Source: Lycorma delicatula (taxonomy: Eukaryota > Arthropoda > Insecta > Hemiptera > Fulgoridae). From it: a stretch of 64,000 nucleotides of DNA. A program made the translations under genes and the position numbers. Where the stretch lies: the NCBI RefSeq assembly GCF_047948215.1, contig NC_134467.1, forward strand, positions 36,374,520 to 36,438,519. The letters are read 5' to 3'. This document shows, piece by piece, positions 55,882 to 64,000 of the stretch. Position 1 is the first letter of the stretch, and every line of letters begins with the position of its first letter. Under the pieces are notes generated by a model that saw only the letters and a program-made list of their open reading frames with translations, made no database searches and had not been told where the DNA came from.

Positions 55882-57856
55882 TCTATATATATATATATAT
55901 ATAAGGCAGTTTTCGTATGTGTGTCCACTATAAACTAAAAAACTACTGGACCGATTTACGCACGGGTTTTTGCAAAACTGTCCGCGTTGTCCGGAGAAGG
56001 TTTAAAACTACCTAAATTTTCGATCTGACCAGTAAAAAGAAAGTTACAGGTATTTGAACCTACTACTGTTTTTAGAGAGTAGTTTGAATTAAATTTGATA
56101 GGTAGCGCTGTTTTTGACAATTATATTTATTTACATTCTGACTTTCATAAAGCAAAAGGTTTAAATTTTGTGAAGTTCCGTAATGTTCAGTTTTTTAATG
56201 TTCTATCAAACCATCAAGTTTGTTCATTTAATCTTGTCGCCAAATACCTTCGGCGGCACGTGGCACTTATTAAGCTTATGGTAGCCCTGAAAAGAACCGT
56301 GTTTTGTCGTCGATTGGCTTCGACATCTCATTGTAGTCATTAACCTTTTGGTAGTCCTGAGAAGGGTTGTCGTCCAATGGTTTTGACGGCTCGTAATTCA
56401 TAACCTTGTGGTGGCCCTGAAAAACGCCGTTTTTTGCTTTAGCTTTGAGAAGAGCTGTTAGGTCCGAAAGCTGGTCTCCCGCGTAGTCGGGGAGTTGCGG
56501 CTCGTCCATTGAAGTCAGACCGGGCTTTCCCTCAGCGGCAGTTGGGTCCCCACTACAGCGTGGCAGTGATGGTTCCCAGAGCCCCGCAATGTCGGTCGTC
56601 CTTCGCCGGCGCGGCTAGGCGGTTCTCCCCGAGCGATCCCACGCTGGGCCGGCTCCTGCTGCTGAGTCCGCCGGCCAGGGCGATTGAAGCCCGACGAGCT
56701 GGAGCTTGAGCGGGAAGGTAGCGTCCGGGTCCAGCGGCTCTCTCGGCGGGTCGGCCAGACCTCCTGCTTCGTCGGGGATATTGGCATCCGCCGGGAGATC
56801 CTACGTTGAGGCGGCCAGCGAACTTCTGTCTTCTTTCATCTTCTTCTTGGTCTTCTCCAGGTGGTGGTCGACGATGAATTGAAAATTCAGGAATGGAATG
56901 GAATGCAAAGTTGGCAGGAGTCCATTACTCCCTACTTTATCGCAGAGCCTGGACAGAGTCCCTTGCTGCTGGATCTTTCTAATCGGGCTTGTTTTTTTTT
57001 TTTAAAGGTTATTTTTAATCTCGGATCTAATTTTCCAATTTTTGTCTATTATTATTTTAGTGAATTTAAGACGGATTTAATTGCATTCCAATCCGTTGTT
57101 GAACCAGCGTTATCAAACCCATTGCATGGGCCGACCGCGGAAGGCTAGGCTTATAAAGCCTGTCCTCCCGACGTAATTCCCCTTCAGACCGTCCACTGAA
57201 GTCCTTTCGGTGCTAACTCTTTAATAGGCTAGCAGGAATACGCCACAACGGGACACTAGCTAAAAAGGAGGGAGCAATGCGTCCCCTTTTCCGGAGGGGT
57301 CGCAATTGCTGGGTTATTTGGTCTGATTGTAAGTTTGAATTAGGAGAGGTTGTTAAGAAGCTCTTCATCCGCTTCTGGTATGGCTGCCCTTCAGGACGCA
57401 TCTCTGCTGGGCTCTGTTCCGGACTCCAGTCCGTGATGTTGAGACGAGTGGCTGGTCTTCCTTCTTCTTCATCTTCTCCCTCTTCTTCTCCCGAAGACCT
57501 CTTCGTTCTTCTTTGGCCTGCACTTTCCAAGAATTGGTAGTAACCGAAGTTACATACCGTTAACCTTGTAATTCCCGAAGCCCCGAAGGGCTGAACGGGG
57601 GAAAGTGCAGGTTTCTTCGCTCTTCTGTGCTGTCAGTGGCTGCTGGGCAGGTGGCTGCTGGGCTTGAAAATTCACTCTCGTGCACGCTCTTTTATTGGAG
57701 TCTGAGAGTGGCGGGGCCGCAGCGCCGCTATGGTGGGAGAACTGCGCGGTGGTAATGATGCTTGTATCAGCGCATCCGTATACTGTGCGCCAGCTCACAT
57801 TGAGTTGCTACAGTGTTCGTCCGCCGATATTAAAATAGACATATATGTGGTAACGA

Positions 57857-57894
<38 letters not shown>

Positions 57895-57932
57895 CAAATC
57901 CAGCAACAGGGAAGCATTTCCGGATCCGCTAG
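55312..57932 (+). mobile_element. Helitron (2621 bp) with empty site in gene A
   Basis: Starts TCTATATATATATAAAAATG after an A and ends GGATCCGCTAG before a T; a short hairpin GGAA..TTCC precedes the end. The gene A intron is uninterrupted at the matching site (11816-11835), which fixes the borders independently. There is no Rep/helicase, so it is non-autonomous. The first kilobase is Helitron-like low-GC sequence with GATATTTxGxAAA repeats and (TA)n; 56270-57830 is GC-rich foreign sequence. Confidence 0.85.
56270..57830 (-). other. GC-rich cargo inside the Helitron, several unassigned frames
   Basis: Composition differs sharply from everything around it. The minus strand carries MESAGQRRTKRSSGEEEGED with acidic and basic patches (57530-57213), and MDEPQLPDYAGDQLSDLTAL (56509) leading into a tandem peptide repeat. 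The stretch 56885-56985 matches 32078-32175, so at least part is a dispersed repeat. It could be the 5' portion of a non-LTR element or captured gene exons; I cannot decide. Confidence 0.45.
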
Positions 57933-58630
57933 TATTAAATAATTTTTGTTGCTGTCAATATTTTCCCCAAATACCTAAATAAAAGTGTACCTAAAATAAT
58001 ATTGGGACTAAAAAATTTAATTTCTATATTATTAAGAATAAAATATTTCTTCTGATAAATATGTAAAGTTTGCTATGTATTAGGTAGAATTTTTATATAT
58101 GTTAATAAGTTTGTTCCTGCCGCAAAAAATTAATATTATACCAGTAATTCAAGACATAAACAAAGATCACTAAAAAGCTAAATATAAAGTAAATATAAAA
58201 AATACAATCAAATTTTATTATTGGTTATTGATCTCACTAACATAAATAAATCACTTCTACCAACATAAAATACCTTAATAATTATTAAGCTAAACAATTA
58301 TTGCCAAAAGAGATGTTGGATCATTTCATGCGCCATTCAGTATAATGAAATCGTAATAAATATTTTCTTAATTTAAATAAAACAATTTTGATCTTCCATT
58401 TCCTTTAATTTCCACTATAATACTTATCTAAAATACTTTAATTTTACATTGATTTTTGAGATTGCTGGAGGGATGGAGATTAATTGAGGGTTAAACGCGA
58501 TCACGTTTGCTATTTTTGATAAAAGTAATCCTCTATAAATCCATTGTTAATATAAAGGACAATGATGAGGCTGTATTATGGATTTATTGTTCAATTAAAT
58601 TAGAACTTATCTCATTCATTATATTACAAA
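57933..58630. other. Gene B intron (to 58195), then unassigned
   Basis: Homology to gene A runs until AAGCTAAATA at about 58195 and then stops, about 65 bp short of where exon 5 would be in gene A without its insertion. No decarboxylase exon 5 is readable in 58195-58630. Confidence 0.6.
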
Positions 58631-59392
58631 TGGGTATTTCAAAAAGAATGCAACCCTAAGATTAAGAAGGTCACATACAGGTAAATCTAAATCTCCCTAC
58701 AAGTGAGTTGGCAACACTGTACTCAAGGTTATCAGCTTGTAACAGTTAAAATAACCTTTCCTATGCACAAGTGCTACACCAGTATAAATTCTTCTCTATT
58801 GTGATAATTATGTCGTTTTCCATGTGTTTATTATTGAGACTTATTGCGCCTATAAATCTTACGAACGAATGAAAGACAAGTTTCGAATAAAATTTCTCAA
58901 ATCTTCAGTTTCTAATAAGTCGACAATATCGAATTCGATTAATAAATTTCGTAAGACCGGGAGTTTATACGATCAGAAAAGCACACGTCACTATTAACAG
59001 TTGAAGTTCTGGAGGATGTGAAAGAAAATTTGTCTTGCTCAAATAGAAAATCACTCGGAAAGTGATTTTAACAAGCCGGAATTTCACTATTTATAGCTTT
59101 CAAGGCAATTCAAAAATTATAATCACACGTTTAACGTATCGGTATCGTTAAAGAACTGAAAGAAGTAGAACACGGAAAACGTTTACAGTATTGTCGTCGA
59201 TTTCAATCTCTTGATGACAACGGTATTGACATTTTGGATCGTGTTTATTGAGTGACAAGGCACGAATTCACTCTATGGCTACATTAACAGCTAAAATTAC
59301 TTAATATGAAGCAATGCAAATCCTTACGCATTTCATGAACGACCATTTCACGTTGTAAAATTGGTGTTTGGTATGCGATTTTCCGGCGTTAT

Positions 59393-60930
59393 ACAGAGTT
59401 ATCATAAAAGAATGGTGCGGTTTTGAACATGGTTTAAATTAAAATAGAATTACTTACAGTTTATGTTTTTTATTTTTCAAATTTGTCGTCTCAAACATTT
59501 TTTTTACATAATTAATAAATTTCAATATGTGCGCCCTTAGTCGCTCGACAAATGTTCAAATGATACTCAACTTCTCTCCAAACATTAGTTAACATTTCCT
59601 CGTTAATATTGTCATTGCTTCATTATTGCTGTTTTTTAAGTCGCGAATTTTTTGTGTATAAACAACGCTTTTGATGTACCACCACAAGAAAAAATCGCAA
59701 GGTGTCAGGTCTGGACTCCTTGGAAGCCAAAGTACGGGTCCTTGCAGGCCTATCCATCAATCTCCAAATTTTTCGTTCAAAGCGTCCGTGACCGATGCAT
59801 TGAAGTGCGGGGGAGCACCATCTTGTTGGAAATGAATTCGATGAATGTTTTCGAGTTCATCCGGCTGAGGAAAGCAATAATCGGTTAACATGTCAAGATA
59901 CACAACTCCAGTAATTGTTTTTTCTTTTTCCTGTTTAGCCTCCGGTAACTACCGTTTAGATAATTCTTCAGAGGATGATATGTATGAGTGTAGATGAAGT
60001 GTAGTCTTGTACATTCTCAGTTCGACCGTACCTGAGATGTGTGGTTAATTGAAACCCAACCACCAAAGAACACCGGTACAGGCTAAACAGGAAAAAGAAG
60101 AAGTAATTGTTTTTTCAGCAAAGAAGGAAGGCCCTATTACACGATTTTTCATCACACCACACCAAACATTAACTTTAGGCGAATCACGTTGTTTCTCAAT
60201 AATTGGGTGTGGGTTTTCAGAGCCTCATATTTGTGAATTGTGTCTGTTAACGCATCCATTCACATGGAATGTAGCTTCGTCTGTAAAAATTATATCGTCT
60301 AAAAATGATTCGTTTTCACTTATTCTGTCCGACATTTCAACAGCGAAATCGTAACGTTTTACACCATCATCGGGTTTCAATTCCTGCAGTATCTGGATTT
60401 TATAAACGTGTAATTTCAGTTTTTTACGTAAAACTTTGTGAACTGTTGATTTTGGAATACCTAATTCGATGCTTCAACGGGGGATGGACTTCCCAGGACT
60501 TCTAATTGCCGATGGTCTAATTAGTTCAATCGTTTCGTCTGGTACACTTGGTCTGCCGGTTGATTTCTGTTTCTTGTACATTTTATGTAAGAGATCCAGT
60601 TTCTTCGATTTGTTTGAACCGACTTGTTATGTTATTTTTGTGTAGCGGATCTCTTCCGAATTCACGTCGAAACGCACGTTGAACTAAAATTGCTGATTTT
60701 TTTAATTCAGGTATCAATAAAATACACTTAGCTTTGTCTTTATCCGAGAACATAGCAATTCACTAAACTCACCGCAACAACAATACAAGAACTGACGTTG
60801 TGGTTACAACTGCTGATAAACAAACTTTTGGGTTGGAGGCTTTCAGGGATACCAATATAACATTTAGAAATTTCCCTACAATCTTCCTATGAATTACTGA
60901 AATCGCACCGTTCTTTTATGATAATCCTGT
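59393..60930 (-). mobile_element. Mariner-type element (DD41D-like), interrupted by a SINE
   Basis: Ends CAGGATTATCATAAAAGAAC (minus strand, 60930) and its inverse at 59393, with TA flanks. The minus strand reads the HTH domain at 60760-60440 and, lower, WCGVMKNRVIGP, then after the SINE IHFQQDGAPPHFNASVTDAL and LPRSPDLTPCDFFLWWYIKS; the last two catalytic aspartates are 41 residues apart. Several stops and frameshifts. Confidence 0.8.
59925..60102 (-). repeat. 5'-truncated SINE with its own 3' end inverted at the other end
   Basis: A 178-bp insertion between two copies of GTAATTGTTTTTTC (59911-59924 and 60103-60116). The SINE body (GGTTGGGTTTCAATTAACC) is followed at its truncated 5' side by an inverted copy of the 3'-terminal 17 bases: AGGCTAAACAGGAAAAA at 60080-60096 against 59925-59941. 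Confidence 0.85.
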
Positions 60931-61059
60931 ACTATAGATTAACTAATCTGTAGACGGTATAGTTTATCGCAACTTAATCGAACAATTTATTGCTATGGTA
61001 GATTTACACGAACGTGAATGTCGGTTCTAATAAAATAAAGCAACGTGTCATACTGCTAA

Positions 61060-61240
61060 TTTTTTCCCCTTACTCCTCTACGCCGGAGCCTAAATTTAGA
61101 ATAGAATAGCGTAGGGGGTGTTCTTTGTACTCTAACAGCCCTTTTCACCTACCGGCATGGGAAGTCGGTCTGCCGGTCGGATCTTTATTTTATATTATAT
61201 TAGTAAGCCATTAGCAACCCATTAAAGTACCCCATTTCCT
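61060..61240 (-). repeat. 3' end of a non-LTR element (R1-like style)
   Basis: Minus-strand tail ending GGAGTAAGGGGAAAAAA next to the first copy of CATACTGCTAA. Contains GGCAGACCGACTTCCCATGC. No coding part remains. Confidence 0.5.
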
Positions 61241-61249
61241 GTTAAGTTC

Positions 61250-61620
61250 CTACATGAGACTATCCAGTTGTCATTTTAGAGCCGGCAGAATAACCAAATC
61301 CCATGTACTACACAATAAGCTGCCGGGTTTTGACTTGCCACGTAAGACATGGTCAACGCTAAACAGAATACGAACTCAGCACGGTAGGTGCGCCTATTTC
61401 CTGTATAAATGGGCTGCCATCGACGCCCCTTTGCGAGTGTGGTGAAAATCAAATTGTTAAACATATCACAGAAGTTTTCCCTAGGACAGCTTATGAAGGG
61501 AATCCTGAAGATTCCCTGATAGCAACTACAGAATCAGTAGCATATATTAATTTGTTAAATCTTTGTTTTGTAATTTTTTACTGTAATTGGTGTTGTGTTT
61601 TGGTGCCATACGCTAAATAA
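61250..61620 (+). pseudogene. Jockey-type ORF2 C-terminal fragment
   Basis: Plus frame MRLSSCHFRAGRITKSHVLH, LPGFDLPRKTWSTLNRIRTQ, HGRCAYFLYKWAAIDAP, the conserved C-terminal end of Jockey-type proteins, followed by a decayed remainder and a 3' UTR ending AAATAAATAAATA. Confidence 0.7.
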
Positions 61621-61630
61621 ATAAATATAC

Positions 61631-61795
61631 AGCCGGCCTCGGTGGCGCGAGTGATAGCATCTCGGCCTTTCATCCGGAGGTCCTGGGTTCGAACCAGTCA
61701 GGCATGGCATTTTTCACACACGCTAAAAAACACTCATCTCATCCTCTTCGAAAAGAATTGCTTAACTGCGGACCCGGAGGTTAAACAAAAAAAAA
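61631..61795 (+). repeat. Second tRNA-derived SINE family
   Basis: GCCGGCCTCGGTGGCGCGAG head, then TCTCGGCCTTTCATCCGGAG and the B box GGTTCGAACC, with an A-rich tail at 61785-61797. The head sequence differs from the AACCCGCCGGG family. Confidence 0.75.
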
Positions 61796-61853
61796 AATTG
61801 TCAATAAAAATAACTACCACAAGGGAGTCCCCGATCCATCATCATACTGCTAA

Positions 61854-63545
61854 ATTTTTTTTTTTTTATTTCTTTCCCTACATCCCTGGGCCGGACATCC
61901 AATTAAGTATACTCGGCCCAGAGACGTGTCTTTTGACTCTAAGGCGGTCTTCCCGCCCACCGGTTTTACACCCGGCACGGCAGGTCAACCGCCCCGGTAC
62001 TAGATCTTTTCTTGCCTGCCTCTAATTCCCGCCGACGAGGGCAAAGCCCGGCTATGCCGTTCCCCACCCCCGCCGACAGAAACCGGGTCTCGGTCTTTAT
62101 ACCATTTGCCTCAAACCAGCGTGACCAGCACAAGGAGCGCGCGAACCCCCAAAACCAGCCACGCCGGCCGGGTCTAGGTCTTTTAATTTTATCCCCGCGA
62201 AATCTCCCCGGAGTCCCCGTCCCCTCTCCGAAACCTGAACGCCAGGGCATACAGGCTCTCAGAGACGGGGCTGTCCACCTATCCCTATTAACGATTGAAC
62301 CTAACGATTCCTTCGTCGCGCCTCCTCTTCCTTAGTGTGAAAAACCGTACCGGCGAAATTGTTAAAAACGTTCCAGTTCTGCTCCCTCCTTAGCGACCAC
62401 TCTACTATGTTATTCGCGTTCAGGTTATTGACTGCTATGAATTGTCTGTATTGTGCCCATCTTTGGCATTCGAACATCGTATGCTCTGGGTTGTCCACCT
62501 CCTGGCAGTAGTCGCAGTTGGGTGTGTCTCTCTTGCCGAATCTTTTTAAATAGTAACCAAAACATCCATGACCCGACATCATCTGTGTTATGTAAAAGTT
62601 CACCTCGCCATGTTGGCGATCCAGCCATGCGTCCAAATCACTTATTAACCTTCTGCTCCAGGCCGCAGCGTTAGTCTGTGCCCATACTTCCTTCCACCAC
62701 TGTCGGGTCATCGCCTCGGTCTCAGCTCTACTACATTCTTCCGCTCTCGCTTTCCTGCTCTTGATCTGAAGTTCTATCGGCGGGACCGACGCAAGCACAC
62801 ATATAGCTTCATATGACAGAGTACGATACCCTGCCACCACTCCCAACAATGCCGTTCTGTGCATTCTTCGCAGTTTATGCTTGTTTCTTTGTATCCTGAT
62901 TGTATCAGCCCAAACCGGCGCCGCGTATAACGCCGCAGACACCGCCGCCGACGCAATCAGTTTCCGTTTGGAGGCCCTCGGTACTGTGTGTTCCACGAAT
63001 AATCTCCTGATGGCTTTTATGGTGAGCCCTACTTTTTTGCACACATTTTCTGTATGCCCACCAAATTTGAGACTTTTATCTATTGTCACCCCTAGGTATT
63101 TTGTATCCTTGACCTCAGTTATAACCTCTCCACGGATCACGACCCGAACGCCGCGCAGTCTTCTCCTACCCGTGAAGAGGATACACTTGCTTTTTGCCGG
63201 GGACACCTCCATGTTGTTGTTTATTAGCCGGTTGTCTATGAGTTGGAGGGAGCGATTTGCTTTATCCTCTGCATCACCAATTTCCTTATCTTCCACCAAT
63301 AGTGCAATGTCGTCAGCGTAAGTGACTACGCTGACTCCTTCCGGATAAGGCAACCGGAGCAACCGGTCGTAAAAGATGTTCCATGGCAAGGGGCCTAACA
63401 CAGACCCCTGCGGAACTCCACCGAAGACCGGAAATCTCACCACCCCCTCCAAAGTGCGGACCTCCGTCCATCTATCAGACAGGTAGCAGCAGTCAACCTG
63501 ATTTAGCAAGTGGTCACTAACATTCATTTCTCTGAGCGCCGCTAT
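61854..63545 (-). mobile_element. R1-clade non-LTR retrotransposon, 5'-truncated
   Basis: Flanked by CATACTGCTAA (61843-61853 and 63546-63556) with an A tail at 61854-61870. GC-rich 3' UTR (61870-62300). It carries the C-terminal 415 codons of ORF2 without any stop or frameshift, so it is a recent insertion. Confidence 0.88.
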
Positions 63546-63548
63546 CAT
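62301..63548 (-). CDS. R1-type ORF2, C-terminal half (RT palm/thumb and zinc finger)
   Basis: 415 residues, open to its stop. RT motifs: VPQGSVLGPLPWNIFYDRLL, VVTYADDIALLVED (catalytic YADD), NNMEVSPAKSKCILFTGRR, TKYLGVTIDKSLKFGGH. C-terminal: RALLGVVAGYRT-like region, LDRQHGEVNFYITQMMSGHG, CFGYYLKRF, and the zinc finger CDYCQEVDNPEHTMFEC (CCHC type), characteristic of R1/I-like ORF2. The endonuclease and first RT motifs are missing. The apparent start ATG is only the first methionine after the truncation and lies in the target duplication. Confidence 0.88.
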   Translation of the reverse strand: MIAALREMNVSDHLLNQVDCCYLSDRWTEVRTLEGVVRFPVFGGVPQGSVLGPLPWNIFYDRLLRLPYPEGVSVVTYADDIALLVEDKEIGDAEDKANRSLQLIDNRLINNNMEVSPAKSKCILFTGRRRLRGVRVVIRGEVITEVKDTKYLGVTIDKSLKFGGHTENVCKKVGLTIKAIRRLFVEHTVPRASKRKLIASAAVSAALYAAPVWADTIRIQRNKHKLRRMHRTALLGVVAGYRTLSYEAICVLASVPPIELQIKSRKARAEECSRAETEAMTRQWWKEVWAQTNAAAWSRRLISDLDAWLDRQHGEVNFYITQMMSGHGCFGYYLKRFGKRDTPNCDYCQEVDNPEHTMFECQRWAQYRQFIAVNNLNANNIVEWSLRREQNWNVFNNFAGTVFHTKEEEARRRNR

Positions 63549-64000
63549 ACTGCTAATTAAAGGCTGAATATGTTACGAGGGAATTTTGGACATCGTTTGA
63601 TATCTAAAAGGGTTGTGATCCCTAGATCTTATACCAGCAGAACTTTAGGGATAATTAAAAAGTGTAGTTATTAAAAACATTCCTCATACACTTGACGAAT
63701 TGAAGGTTAACATTAAAAGTGAGATTTCAAACATTACGAAAAGTGCCTGCAAATGTTATGAAACTTATACAAACCTGCATCAGAGTCACAGGAAATCATT
63801 TTGAACATCTACTGTAAAATTATTAAAGGTAATTTGAATATTTTTGTGTAAGTATTTTATTAACATTAATAATTTCGTAATAAATTCACCACGTCAAACA
63901 AAGGGGTTGCAACCTTTTTGAAACACTTGCTACTTTTAAATTATTAACAATTTTAAAATAACTAATTTTATTAAAACAGTGCCGCATTCTATTTTTTCCG

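Larger units (their letters stand above)
58631..63929 (+). mobile_element. Tc1/mariner-type element split by later insertions
   Basis: Same family as 16490-18870: left end TATTTCAAAAAGAATGCAAC and right end (inverted) GTTTCAAAAAGGTTGCAACC. The N-terminal frame pieces (KFRIKFLKSSVSNKSTISN-like) lie at 58810-58990, and the C-terminal part (DELKVNIKSEISNITK-like) at 63690. Between them sit a mariner (59393-60930), about 120 bp of its own sequence (60931-61048) and retroelements (61060-63545). Confidence 0.75.

Noticed and set aside
61631..61720. tRNA gene at the GCCTCGGTGGC head
   Set aside because: SINE head with an A-tail; the 3' half does not pair with the 5' end.
62012..62335. Plus-strand proline-rich frame
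   Set aside because: Antisense of the GC-rich 3' UTR of the R1-type element.

Overview
The window is from an animal genome, most likely an insect. It is strongly AT-rich, has spliced exons with GT/AG borders, long introns, microsatellites, and a dense load of Tc1/mariner elements, RTE-, Jockey- and R1-type non-LTR retrotransposons, Helitrons and tRNA-derived SINEs. A sap-feeding hemipteran is a reasonable guess, but that is inference only. Nothing bacterial, viral or CRISPR-like is present.

The host content is one complete gene and part of a tandem paralogue, both on the minus strand. Gene A (33033 down to 4983) is a PLP-dependent aromatic-L-amino-acid-decarboxylase-like enzyme. Seven coding exons join in frame into a predicted 520-residue protein with the PLP lysine, the PLP-ring aspartate and the stacking histidine all present. 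Gene B is represented by its last two coding exons (55109-54941 and 52860-52682). Its other exons, if they exist, lie beyond 64000. The duplicated block aligns as 4143-5560, 7862-9870 and about 11800-12082 (A) with 51848-53250, 53242-55260 and 57933-58195 (B). The gaps are later transposon insertions, and two of them can be checked against an empty site in the other copy.

Layout. 1-4070: repeat remnants, a truncated RTE element and a decayed copy of a multicopy unknown gene family. 4143-33034: gene A, whose introns hold a gag-only half-LINE, three SINEs, several mariners (one nested in another), a Helitron with both ends, and RTE and Jockey fragments. 33040-51850: intergenic, with a second copy of the unknown family, three RTE copies (one almost intact), a Jockey fragment inside an inverted repeat with a 57-bp palindrome, a DD41D mariner one stop codon from intact, two more mariners, and a (CT)n(GT)n microsatellite. 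51850-58200: 3' part of gene B with a second Helitron. 58630-63930: a Tc1-type element split by a mariner (itself split by a SINE) and by non-LTR insertions at one repeated target sequence.

The most interesting signal is in the decarboxylase pair. The last 30 codons and about 850 bp of 3' flank are nearly identical between A and B. Just upstream, the coding sequence has diverged more than the introns around it. This looks like a gene-conversion tract next to rapidly diversifying exons. I found no convincing new multi-gene system.
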